Assembly: GCA_037903475.1 (NCBI GenBank)
Contig: JBAJFG010000261.1
Coordinates: 496,001-560,000, forward strand
Source of the DNA: Ancylostoma caninum
Taxonomy: Eukaryota > Nematoda > Chromadorea > Rhabditida > Ancylostomatidae
Length of the DNA: 64,000 nucleotides
Reading direction: 5' to 3'
Position numbers and translations under genes: made by a program. Below are positions 32,348-42,867 of the stretch, in pieces. The notes beneath the pieces were generated by a model. That model was not told the origin of the DNA. It made no database searches and worked only from the letters and a program-made list of their open reading frames with translations. The stretch's first letter is position 1. The number at the start of each line of letters is the position of its first letter.

Positions 32348-33163
32348 CTTCGGTGTAAGTTATAAATTTAGTAGCCGTACACGAGGTTGTTAGTATGTTT
32401 TATTGGCCAACATTTCGGCGGCTTCGCCCTCGTCACGGCCTGAAAGGGTCAATGATCTATGAGAGTAGCCGCGCAAACGCCTCCTCAATCAGGCATCGAA
32501 GAACCAGGAACTACTCCATAAACCACAAATTCCTTACGAAAGCTGAAATCCCACCTCCGAACGGGTGGTGTTATTGACGACCGAACGTGTTGGATTTGTC
32601 AGTAGAATGAGGCATTCTGCCACAAGCTGTATCTCGACTCAGATATCACCTAGTCTGAGATATGGATAGAGTTCGTTGGTTATGGTGGGGCACTCCTCTT
32701 TACGGTTCATTTTCGGATTTTTGGAATGAATCCAAAACGCCTCAAGAGTCTTGCGTGCAGAGATCTCAGTTTCAATTTCAAGGATTGTGGTCTCTACTTC
32801 GTAATCGACACCTTTGTGCACTCGCATTCGATGGCATCCCAGAGGGGTAGAGAACTCGATTTTCCCTCTATACGCTCTTTGACTCGAACACAGAGTGGCC
32901 GTGCAGTTTCACCAATGTGTTCGTCACCACATGCCCTACATTTTATCGTGTAGATGACACAAGATTTCATGCAGTCGCCTTCTCTGCCAAACGGACAAAT
33001 TACACAATCGGGTGTTGTGCAGAGACGGTCGTACATGCGGTTCCGAACAGTTTGTTTTTCAAGTTCTTTGGTGGTATTTCTACAATCGTGACCAAAGATG
33101 TTGGCCAATAAAACATACTAACAACCTCGTGTACGGATACTAAATTTATAACTTACACCGAAG
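32348..33163 (-). mobile_element. Penelope-like fragment bounded by 66-bp inverted repeats
   Basis: 32348-32413 and 33098-33163 are inverted copies, 65 of 66 bases identical. Between them the minus strand encodes the PLE C-terminus. 33108-32794 has the linker NRMYDRLCTTPDCVICPFG, then VIYTIKCRACGDEHIGETAR and PLCVRVKERIEGK. 32827-32640 has RKTLEAFWIHSKNPKMNRKE, the end of the GIY-YIG domain. The RT domain is absent. Sequence after the left repeat (ATTTCGGCGGCTTCGCCCTC) resembles PLE terminal regions. PLEs commonly carry terminal repeats in direct or inverted orientation, so this is probably a 5'-truncated PLE with its pLTR copies. Confidence 0.75.
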
Positions 33164-33295
33164 AACAGAATATTGTCGCTACGTAACAATATAACGGATA
33201 GTCGTGTGCTCGAAAATAAAACACAAAAAGCAGGTCGCACGCTACGTGGGTGTTGTGCACAACGCGCGCGTTTATATGGGGTGGCAGGAATGTGC

Positions 33296-33691
33296 TTAAA
33301 GGCAGCACTCACGGAAATTTTTGGATCGAAGATTTCGCGGTATATCGGGGTTCTTAGGGACGACGAACTCATTGACAACGATGAAGTAAACACACGAAAA
33401 ACAGAAAATTATGGCGGACAAGGGTTCCGTTATGGGTCCCGCCACGGAACCCTGCAAATGGTACGAAATTCAAAAACAAGCCCCGTCTGAACCACATGCC
33501 CACACCGTGTGAGCGGCATTAGTTGGCGCGACGGAATCCTTATGTCCAGAGTGGCGGATGTGTCCATGGCAGTATCTTCGCAGGTACGCGGCCATTCAAG
33601 GTGTTTAACTTACTGTTGTGATTGTAGAGCTGCCAGTTACCTGGTAGGCGACTCATTTCAGAAGTGAAAATTTCCGTGAGTGATGCTTTAA
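33296..33691. mobile_element. TTAA-type MITE, AGGCAGCA family
   Basis: Left end TTAA-AGGCAGCACTCACGGAAATT. Right end AAAATTTCCGTGAGTGATGC-TTTAA, which has lost part of the AGGC. TTAA flanks both ends. Same family as 46763-47511. No coding. Confidence 0.8.
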
Positions 33692-34486
33692 GTCGTGTCT
33701 GTCTATGGTGACAGGCGACGAATTGCGCCATATCTCTTGCACCTCCTAGGATCATTGAACTACATACCGGACTCCTGTTGTTGAGGTTGATGTAATGAAG
33801 GTTAATATGTTTGTTCAGGCCCTCGCGCTCATGTTTGGACTAAAAGGAGGTATATTTTCTTTTATGGAATGCTGATGAGACGCTGCAGCTCATGCTATGC
33901 AATGTTGAGTCTTTCACCTTTAACAATGAGTAACGTGTCTTGATCGTAAAACTATTCCACTTCATAATAAAGTAAAAGTTACGATACGCGAGAGACTGAC
34001 TATTCCAATTTCAGACAGCGACTGAGTTCGCCAAAGAAGATATCATACCAGCCTTGCCCCAAAGGCTCACGGCTACGGTTAGTTGAACAGTAGAGATTAC
34101 CATGAGTCGAGCTGAGTCGAGTTAACATCGCAGGTCTCTCTACATGCGAAGAGGCCGTCAACGTCAAGTGTCTTTCTCCCACCGCCACTAACTCTTTTCC
34201 TCACCAGCAACCCTTTTCCGCTACCACTAACCTTTTACTGTCAGTACCGAGGTCATTACCGATAACAGGAACACCCATCCCTCCTCTCGGGCCAAGAAAT
34301 ACACCTGTTTCGAATAGAATACTGCTGCAGATGCTCAGTTCGTGAATTCGGGGGTGTTGTCTACAATATCATGGTTCTCAGAGGAGGAAGGGTTTCAGGT
34401 TGGCATTCGCTTGCTCGCAGTTGGATTATCCTCAGTGAAACTCTTCCGACGAAATTAGAAAAATTTCTGCAGAGGCCGGCTATGCG
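33692..34486. other. Intergenic, no gene recognised
   Basis: No recognisable coding or transposon feature. Short phrase repeats 'gcaacccttttccgctacca' and 'ccgccactaactcttttcct' occur near 34180-34240. Confidence 0.4.
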
Positions 34487-35163
34487 ATGAACATACCCAC
34501 TTCCTGCCTGTGTTACCGAAATGGGCGCAGTTTTCCGACGACAACGGATTCCGTCCGTTCTTGTTCTGGCTCACTTCCAACATCCAGCGAGTGCGCTCGT
34601 GTGTTATATCTAGGTCTAGCGGAAATCCTGATAGAGGTTATTGGGAGAAAGCCCCCAGTGTTCTTTGCTTCTCGGCCGGAAAACGATGAAGATGACAGCG
34701 ACTTCGATGAGAACTCCTAAGAACAAATTGGAGATAAATCAGCTAGCTTGTGCATTTCTGTCGTAAACGTTGAATCTAGGAATGCTTCCGCTTATGAGCC
34801 ACCTCTTTCTGATGTTCCGAACGCGCTAGCACTCAAGTGCAAGCCTGAAATGTTCTCCTTGTAGCTCAGATTGGAAATACTTTCAAGTAAGTTCTCAACA
34901 CTACATGCATTGACTCTTTTTAGAAACGTGCAAAAATCTAGGTGTTCGTTGTGCATTGTGGCGCAGTGCATGAAGATCTGCGTTGTGTGTGGGCATGCAG
35001 TATGCGCGAAATGTTTTGATCGAACCGCTCCGGTGTGAGGTAAGCATTCAGTTATATCCCAGTTTCCTTCGATTACTTCATTGGCTTCAGGTGACGATAA
35101 CGACGATGAAAACCTCGTGAAGTCAACTCATGCACTTTCTGCGGTGCAACGCCTCTTCAAGTG
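34487..35163 (+). pseudogene. Zinc-finger-like exon pair with one in-frame TGA
   Basis: 34921-35041 (after tttttag, before gtaagc) reads NVQKSRCSLCIVAQCMKICV then VCGHAVCAKCFDRTAPV, with four CxxC-type cysteine pairs and a His, like a treble-clef or RING finger. It then meets TGA. The base left over joins in phase to 35092-35163 (after ggcttcag), which reads DDNDDENLVKSTHALSAVQR-LFK and TGA. So reading continues in frame across the splice except for that single TGA. An open frame at 34487-34720 ending in RPENDEDDSDFDENS may belong to the same locus. I do not recognise the family. A nonsense mutation is the simplest explanation; recoding or sequence error are alternatives. Confidence 0.3.
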
Positions 35164-35583
35164 ATTCCCGTCAACATCCTTCTTCCGAATATGTAACACA
35201 TTGTTTTGAGGTTTTTGTTCCGTTTCACTGGAGTGGCCCCGCAACAGTGAATGTGAAGTACTAACGATTTCGAAATCGCAGAGATCATGTACGTTGCAAG
35301 GCAAATCCACCCCTACAGACATTATAGAGGATGTAGCAATAGATTTATCTCATCTTCGAGTGGCATTGAGAAACAAAAAATCGCGACTTATAATAACGGG
35401 CTTACTTCGTCTGTCACGTGTGTGTGTGTCAGAAAGAAATTCCCTGATTGGCCAGTGATGGTGATTAGGAGGTCAACAAGATGATAGGGACGGGTATGGT
35501 GAGGTTCAAAGAATGAAGAGAAGCTCTAAAGGATGGGGAAGTGGAGAGCGGTGAGTGCACCGCGGTGTGGAGGATGCGGCGGC

Positions 35584-37110
35584 GTCCAAATGTGGGGAAA
35601 CGCCTGGAGTCGGGTCCAACGGTGTGATAAGGGAGCGCCGGCGTCCAAAAGTGGGGAAACGCCTGGAGTCGGGTCCAACGGTGTGATAAGGGGGCGCCGG
35701 CGTCCAAAAGTGGGGAAACGCCTGGAGTTGGGTCCAACGGTGTGATAAGGGTGCGCGGGCGTCCAAAAGTGGGTAAAAGCCTGGAGTCGGGTCCAACGGT
35801 GTGATAAGGATGCGCCGGCGTCCAAAAGTGGGAAACGCCTGGAGTCGGGTCCAACGGTGTGATAAGGGTGCGCCGGCGTCCAAAAGTGGGGAAACGCCTG
35901 GAGTCGGGTCCAACGGTGTGATAAGGGTGCGCCGGCGTCCAAAAGTAGGGAAACGCCTGGAGTCGGGTCCAGCGATGTGATAAGGTGCGCCGGCGTCCAA
36001 AAGTGGGGAAACGCCTGGAGTCGGGTCCAACGGTGTGATAAGGGTGCGCCGGCGTCCAAAAGTGGGGAAACGCCTGGAGTCGGGTCCAACGGTGTGATAA
36101 GGATGCGCCGGCGTCCAAAAGTGGGAAACGCCGGAGTCGGGTCCAACGGTGTGATAAGGGAGCGCCGGCGTCCAAAAGTGGGGAAACGCCTGGAGTCGGG
36201 TCCAACGGTGTGATAAGGGTGCGCCGGCGTCCAAAAGTAGGGAAACGCCTGGAGTCGGGTCCAGCGATGTGATAAGGGTGCGCCGGCGTCCAAAAGTGGG
36301 AAACGCCTGGAGTCGGGTCCAGCGATGTGATAAGGGTGCGCCGGCGTCCAAAAGTGGGAAACGCTGGAGTCGGGTCCAACGGTGTGATAAGGGTGCGCCG
36401 GCGTCTAAAAGTGGGGAAACGCCGGCGTGATAAGGGTGCGCCGGCGTCCGAAAGTGGGGAAACGCCTGGAGTCGGGTCCAACGGTGTGATAAGGGAGCGC
36501 CGGCGTCCAAAAGTGAGGAAACGCCTGGAGTCGGGTCCAACGGTGTGATAAGGGAGCGCCGGCGTCCAAAAGTGGGGAAACGCCTGGAGTCGGGTCCAAC
36601 GGCTTGATAAGGGTGCGCCGGCGTCCGAAAGTGGGAAAACGCCTGGAGTCGGGTCCAACGGAGTGGGTCCAACGGTGTGATAAGGGTGCGCCGGCGTCCA
36701 AAAGTGGGGAAACGCCTGGAGTCGGGTCCAACGGTGTGATAAGGTGCGCCGGCGTCCAAAAGTGGGGAAACGCCTGGAGTCGGGTCCAGCGGTGTGATAA
36801 GGGTGCGCCGGCGTCCAAAAGTGGGGAAACGCCTGGAGTCGGGTCCAGCGATGTGATAAGGGTGCGCCGGCGTCCAAAGTGGGGAAACGCCTGGAGTCGG
36901 GTCCAGCGGTGTGATAAGGGTGCGCCGGCGTCCAAAAGTGAGGAAACGCCTGGAGTCGGGTCCAACGGTGTGATAAGGGTGCGCCGGCGTCCAAAGTGGG
37001 GAAACGCCTGGAGTCGGGTCCAGCGATGTGATAAGGGTGCGCCGGCGTCCAAAAGTGGGGAAACGCCTAAAGTCGGGTCCAATGGTGTGATGAGGGTGCG
37101 CCGGCTTCCA
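35584..37110. repeat. 60-bp GC-rich satellite array (main, about 25 units)
   Basis: Consensus unit: AGTGGGGAAACGCCTGGAGT, CGGGTCCAACGGTGTGATAA, GGGTGCGCCGGCGTCCAAAA (60 bp, about 62% GC against an AT-rich background). Most units are 58-60 bp; a few are shortened by deletion (36414-36435) or carry an extra partial copy (36655-36672). Variants such as 'agcgatgtgataagg' and 'agtagggaaacg' recur together near 35940-35985 and 36235-36275, which suggests block duplication. Long open frames of up to 535 codons on the minus strand result from the 60-bp period. Confidence 0.98.
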
Positions 37111-37573
37111 CAAGTAATAGGAATTCGCTAGGCGGGTCTATTCCTGCATGAGGGGTACGCTTATCCTGTTTCGGCGGACCCTCCTACCTAAATCACCTAG
37201 ATGTATATTGCTTTCTTTCTTATCCGTGTTCTCTTCCCATTCCGTTTGTGTCTGAGTGAACCGCTCCTTTCTTTCCGTTTATATACACCGGTGGACCCTT
37301 ATCACCTAAATTACCACAACAACCAGTTGAGCCTGCATCATTTCAACATAACATTTGCATTGAATTGGTTACACTCAGTTCTTCACGGCCATATACTCCG
37401 CTCATATGGAAGAGCATAACTTCGTTCATATGAGGGAAAGCTACCATTTATGGTATCAAGGGTTTTTCAGGAGAGCGATAGAACTGCGTGGAAGGATACA
37501 GACTTTATCAATCCATCCACACTTGTGTTTGCTTTCAAGGTGCAGTATGTGAGCGAAGCGAGCATCAATAGAA
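37111..37573. other. Flank of the satellite array
   Basis: Contains scattered satellite-like phrases ('aggggtacgcttatcctgtt', 'ccggtggacccttatcacct') that may be decayed units. No gene recognised. Confidence 0.4.
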
Positions 37574-37611
37574 GTCTGGAAGTCCGGCGTTAGCCGGACG
37601 GCCAGACTGGT
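37574..37611 (+). repeat. Strong hairpin, possible Helitron 3' terminus
   Basis: GTCTGG-aa-GTCCGGC-gtta-GCCGGAC-gg-CCAGAC forms a two-part perfect stem, followed by CTGG|T, which fits a CTRR|T Helitron end. 'gtgagcgaagcgagc' just upstream resembles the subterminal phrase of the 7470 Helitron end. No 5' end found. Confidence 0.4.
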
Positions 37612-38126
37612 AATAATATAAACGGGGTGGTCAGAAAGTCTTGAGCCGATTTTTTAGAAAGTTTCAGAGCTTTCGGTTATTGATCGGTACCTATGATCTG
37701 GTTGTAGATCACTCTCAGAATTTCTCCATAATCGGTATATACACCTTCCTTAGTTTCAATCATAATGTCACTTCCACAAGAACAACTTTGAGCCATAATG
37801 AGTTCTTCCTTCCCTGTCCGCACCAAAACGAGTTTCTGGGAGACCTAGTCGTTGAAATTCTAACACACATCGTGTTATGTGGCTCCTTCGAGGAGAAGGC
37901 CAGCCAAATCGCACCCTCACTCAAACAGATGTCTCTTTCGCTACTTCTGGGATTAGCGAGGAAAATTGTATCACGAGCTGCTCATGCAAGTTCCATTCGT
38001 TAATGCAACTTTTAAGGTTTACCAATAAGCCGCTCACAGAACAAATACACTATTAGAACACTGTTAGGCTTCTGAGCGCGTTTTGGGAGAAAACGCACTA
38101 TTTTTCGCAACGCAAAGGCGACACAG
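37612..38126. other. Intergenic, no gene recognised
   Basis: ACGGGGTGGTCAGAAAGTCT then TGAGCC at 37622-37647 looks like a transposon terminus, but no inverted partner was found. A 120-codon open frame at 37641-38003 shows no domain. Confidence 0.35.
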
Positions 38127-38830
38127 AAAGCGTGATGGAGTTCGAGAACAGGAAGATAAATGTGGTGCTGTCAATCAGCTTTGATGGAGTCAGGTTGAAG
38201 AAGTCAACTCGGTGAGAATATAAACTTCATTGTGGAAAGCTTTACTATGATTCGGAAATTCTGATACTTGCTCAGCTGGTTATTTGCAGTTGGCCAGTAT
38301 ACAATATTTGCGGATGGAAAGCCTACCGATGAAGGAAAAAAGCCTGAGAACACCATGTTAGCAGTGTTATGTTCACGTTCAAAAATCCCACTGAGAGGCT
38401 CCTCGATAAGCTATTTTCGAGGTGACTCTTTGGTTTGTTTTCATTTATTCGTTGTTACGATTTGAAATAGTTATTTTTAGGACGTGCACAAGAACTTGTT
38501 CATCTCAGTGCGAGGGAATCACCGTCAAGGACGACAACGGTTCAGAATGAATTTGCTATCCGATTTTGAGAATGGCAGTTGATGGATTTGCTGACTATGG
38601 AAAGATGCTCCCCCGACACATTACACTAGCTTCCTGCAGTAGTTACTATCGACTTCATGAAAGGTTCGTTTGTAGAGTATGTTGAGATTGCCGACGAGTT
38701 GTTCCATCCCAGAAGTCTTTTTTATACGCAGTTGTAGCAGGTACAAAAGAGCGTTTACATGCTGAAGCACTAGGGAAAGACCTTGAGGAAGTGTCGTGCT
38801 ACGCTTACGCCTTTCGCATAGTTTCAGGTA
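38127..38830 (+). CDS. Possible exon remnants of an unknown protein
   Basis: 38133-38211 reads MEFENRKINVVLSISFDGVR-LKKSTR before a good donor (gtgagaat). The pattern xVxLSISFDGVR resembles the first strands of a PTB (phosphotyrosine-binding) domain. 38726-38825 reads VAGTKERLHAEALGKDLEEV then SCYAYAFRIVS. The segments cannot be joined into one consistent reading frame by eye, and intervening sequence has stops. Could be a decayed gene or chance. Confidence 0.18.
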
Positions 38831-39608
38831 TTGAAGATTTTTCCCCTTTGACAGCAGCAGGGAATGGCCCGAATGAGATAAGCCTTCTGATCAGCCTTCT
38901 GATCAAAGTTCTACCGCTATGAATTGTCTTCATTCTATAATAGCCACTGTTCGTTCTTTTCGCTCCCTCTCGCTGTTAAAAATATGTGCGCGGATCCGCC
39001 TGGGAGCGTTTGTATACTGGGGTTCTAGTTCCTCGGCCGAGTTTTTAGCAGAGTATTGTCGATGTGTAGATGGAAGCGATGTTCAGTGGTATCAGAATCG
39101 TTGCTAATACGCTGAAGCCTCTCTGTTATCATATCAAGTGTCTACGAAATTGTTTCATGTATGGTTTCTGCCCATTTCCGTTCGGTGAGAGTGATTAGAG
39201 TAGAGCCTGACTTATATAGGTTCTGGTTGACCACGCAGCCTGCGTCATTGGTCGTCTAATATATTCAAGGCGCTCATAGGATGCTCCAGCTGCGCATTCC
39301 ACAGTGCACGTCCAATTGAGAAGAATTTTTCATTAAAAAATTTGCTTCAGTTCTCGTCAGTTGCAGTCCTATTCAGCTCTTTGGTACATCCATTTGGTCT
39401 CTTTTTTCATTTCTCTTTACAACTACTGGGATTTGGGAACAGATTCATCAAAAGTGACTTGCCATTGGATCAATTTCGGTATAAATTTTTCATAGACCCC
39501 TCAGAGAAGGTAACCTGATAATCCCACTACGAGAATTGTACCATTTTGCTTTGCTGGCCACATTTTTCTCCTTGCTATGTTAGCCCCGAGAAATTATAAG
39601 GTCACAAC
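38831..39608. other. Intergenic, no gene recognised
   Basis: Short open frames only. No transposon ends or repeats identified. Confidence 0.4.
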
Positions 39609-40276
39609 TCAGGCAATCAGGCGTTTGGAGCCGCCCATTTTTGGACAATGCAAGCTTCCGGCAGGTAGTCGTGGGAGAGTCAGGAACACTTGCTGAAGGT
39701 GCGGATGGAGCAGAAATACTTGCTGTGAGCGCGCATGAGGCAGGGGATGTGCAGGTTACCCTGCACCCTGTTTTTTTTTCTCCGTTGCCACGTGGCAGCC
39801 GAAGTGTGTATAAGCCGGCAGACGGTTGTGAAAGCTTAGTCTGGTCTCCCCTGTGCCGGAGACTAGACGAGTCCTACGGGACTTGTCTGGCCAACTGAGG
39901 CCCAGTTGAAACTGTGGCGCGGTGTACCATTTGGCCAGATAAGATACGTGGGATGCAGTCGCGTGCCGACACGGCGTGGACGGGAAAATCCGTCTCGTCG
40001 CAGATGTCCGGCTCGTCGAGCGCTGGCGTAGAGAGCACATACGTGTCCGGCGAACTCATTTTTTTGTATCATTTTTGTAGTCAACGGTTGCAATAGAACA
40101 TGAACTGCCTTAATCCTTCTATCCCCGTGGCAGGATCAGAGCAGGTCAAATGCAGGACAAGGCGCAACTAACGGCGGAATAGGCGCGCCAACTCCGCTCA
40201 CTTTTGCGTTTGTCCCGCAGGTGTCATGCCGCGAGAAACGGTATGGGCCGGCGCTCCAAACGCTCGAATGTCTGAG
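39609..40276 (+). mobile_element. 680-bp inverted-repeat element, copy 2
   Basis: Same orientation and order as 29614-30297. The left end is decayed (CTCAGGCAATCAGGCGTTTG-GAG). The right end CGGCGCTCCAAACGCTCGAA-TGTCTGAG is well kept. The central 450 bp differ from copy 1 at only scattered positions. Confidence 0.85.
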
Positions 40277-41422
40277 AATAAGAAACAAAAAGAAATTCTC
40301 AATTTTGCCATGGAAATGACAGTCTCATCCGGCACTATACTGCCTTTTCTGCTCAAAAAAGTTCTTAAGATTTCTCGTCGGTTGATTGTGATGTCACCGA
40401 AGCTGATAAACATTAATATCGCACCCACTTTGTATCTTAGCCCCTTTTATGTTAGCTGGGCTGAACCAGACGTCTCTGCTATAGCTCCGATTTCCCTGCC
40501 GATACTGACATTCTATTTCTCTCTCTTAGTTGTTCCTTCCGTAACCTTAGAAAAGCGTGGTACGATAGAATACTAGTGGCATTTTCGTGATCAGGGTATC
40601 AAGTAACCCCCTTTGATGGCGTCTAGGCAGGAGTTTCTATGAAAAACCGATCCTATGACAAGGCATCCTTTATAATTCTGTAGGTTGATTTATTTATTAC
40701 CCAAACACAAAACACAGCTTCCGATGTTCTGAGACCTTTCTCATAAGAGTTTGTGGCTGGTTCTCATTTTGATTCGGTTTTATTGGTGCCAGCTTCAGAT
40801 AACCAAAGCTTTAATTGTAGAGCTCAAGGGTTCGTTGTCAGTAGTTCAAGTACCATTGTACGACGTTAGATAAAATGATTTCACAACGTTGAACGCAATT
40901 CCACTATAGAGGAGCTGATCCTTTCAAAGCAATTTTTTTCGTGAAGTTCGGCCGTTAGTCGTGTGAGTCCACTCGCGCGCGCAAACCCTAGCCACGGTTT
41001 GGTATAGCCAACCGTGTGACTAGCGTAGCCGTAGGCTAGACTGCGGAGTGATTCATAAAATGCAGTGCTATGCGGTTGGCATGCCTTGGCTGAGTGTCAC
41101 TGCGTATAGGGCGAATTAGAGTATGCAGAAGATGTTGCAGAACTGGGACTCTACGTAATTTTTTGTTTCGCAATCGCTTTCCCATTAGTAATGCGTGCCG
41201 TTCTCCCTTCTCACTCTCCACCGTGTATTACCACGTTTGTTTTACTGTAAAATGTGGCTTTGTCGTTTTTGCACAACCTTCAAGTAATTTTGCAAGAAGA
41301 ACCGTGGCGGAAGTGGGACTGACGCCGTGGATCCGGAAGTCGAGGGCCAGGCAAGGCATCGGTGAGTGGCTCTGCCTATGCTGTAGCACTTTTATTATTA
41401 TTCTGTTATCTCGTTGAATTTC
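40277..41422. other. Intergenic, no gene recognised
   Basis: No domain in any open frame. A short inverted phrase lies at 40985-41020 ('ctagccacggtttggtatag', 'ccaaccgtgtgactag'). Confidence 0.4.
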
Positions 41423-42076
41423 TTAAAGCAGTGTCTAGGCAAAACCTCTCAGCTTGAGTCCTCATTAGATTACGATGGCGGGTCGACCCCATAGGAAATT
41501 GCCAAAGTTTTAGCGAAAAAGTCGCAGAAATAAGCGGGATATCCGCCTTAGACACAGTACCCAAACGCAATGCCGAGCCCGCCCATCCGGCGTCTGCCAC
41601 TCTGCTCGTGAAATTGGTATAATGTGCAGCGTGGAAACATCAAACTGATTGTTGCAGCGTCTCTCTATTGTGATTGATTCATCTATGGGAGATCTCTATC
41701 AAATGAATCTCAAGTTTGCTTATGTGTATTCCAAACATTCAGGTGCTGTCGCTCTCTCATTTTCGATGATCCTGGATCTACCGCTCACGGATCAATAATT
41801 GAAGGAATGTCCGACTATTATATCATGTCGGGAGATGGCTATTCATACCGAAACCTACTCTTCTTGTTAAAAAAATAGTACTTTAGCAGAGAAACGGACC
41901 CCATCAAGGAAAAGGAGAACCGGTTCTATCGATCAACGAATCCGCTTCAGTCAAGAAGGCGCTCGGAAAATTTTTTTTATGATCTTTCATGTTTATACCT
42001 GGTATGAGTGAGCCAATTTGGCCTAGAAACTCCAGGAACCCAATATTCGAAAACTTTGTTTGAGCACTGCCTTTAA
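41423..42076 (-). mobile_element. TTAA-type MITE, AGGCACTG family, copy B
   Basis: Begins TTAA-AGCAGTGTCTAGGC and ends GAGCACTGCCT-TTAA. Matches the reverse complement of 16593-17321 along its length with about 75-80% identity by eye. Intact TTAA on both sides. Non-coding. Confidence 0.85.
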
Positions 42077-42083
42077 TACAGAA

Positions 42084-42615
42084 TTATTGGGTTGGGCAAT
42101 AAGTTCGTGCGGTTTTCATCTTGTTTTTTTTTAGCTGGAATCAAACTTTGTTCGATTGCGTATCAGTAACCATTCTGTAGCTCTTGGTTTACTCTTCACA
42201 AATATTCTGAGCGATTTCCTCAATTCTCCCCACACTTCATTTTCTGTCGCCTGAGCTGTGAAGCTCCAGTTCGACTAAGCTCCGACAACACCTACTGTTC
42301 CACTTCTATCGTGAAGAGGATGCAGCTCAACAGGAAACGTATATCAACGACATCTACAGAGAAGGAAATACTTCTAAAAGGACGATGGAGAAATGAATTC
42401 CCGTCAAAGAGAGGTTAATTTTAGCCTGGAGGATGTCCCTTCCCTGAATTTAGAGTTTCAGGAACAAAAAGACGTTTATCCGCTAGTTTTTGCTCTAGAT
42501 GAAAAGGAGAACCAGTAAGAGTGTTTAATCTCAGTAACAACTATATTCAGCTAATTCAGTTCACAATAAACATCCAGTGCCCCTGAAAAACCGTAAGAAC
42601 TTATTGCTCAACCCA
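42084..42615 (+). mobile_element. Internally deleted mariner element
   Basis: Left terminal repeat ATTGGGTTGGGCAATAAGTT-CGTGCGGTTTT and right terminal repeat AAAAACCGTAAGAACTTATT-GCTCAACCCATTAT are inverted copies typical of mariner. Total length about 530 bp, against about 1.3 kb for an intact mariner, so the catalytic DD(34)D region is gone. It starts 8 bp after the TTAA of the neighbouring MITE. Confidence 0.88.
42277..42396 (+). pseudogene. Mariner transposase N-terminal (HTH) remnant
   Basis: Reads KLRQHLLFHFYREEDAAQQE then TYINDIYREGNTSKRTMEK and TGA. It matches the first helix-turn-helix of mariner transposases (LR..LLFeF..g..AaeaarnI...fGe..vs.rT). Nothing of the catalytic domain follows. 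Confidence 0.7.
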
Positions 42616-42867
42616 TTATAAGAAGTGCCTTGTCATAGGATCTTTTTCCTTCAAAAGCATTTGCCTAGACTTAGCTTAAGAGGGCTATTTGACACTATGG
42701 TCACGGAAATTGTAGTGATTTGGTAAGATTTAGTATCACAACCTCGTTTTTGTATGATTATGGTAGGAATAATCTAGGAGAATGGAATAAAACCCCAGTT
42801 TCGGCAGGGAAATGGCGGTGATATGTGCTGCAGCCTACATAAATGGGGCTGTGGTACACAATATTAT

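Noticed and set aside
32348..32600. Hammerhead ribozyme in the PLE terminal repeat
   Set aside because: PLEs often carry one, but I could not see the CTGATGA and GAAA core in proper order on either strand.
35465..37113. Minus-strand open frames of 535, 509, 255 and 225 codons
   Set aside because: They are frames through the 60-bp satellite; the repeat period is divisible by 3 and indels move between frames. No start context, splice signal or domain supports a gene.
37641..38003. 120-codon open frame
   Set aside because: No domain, no splice context, begins inside a possible transposon end.
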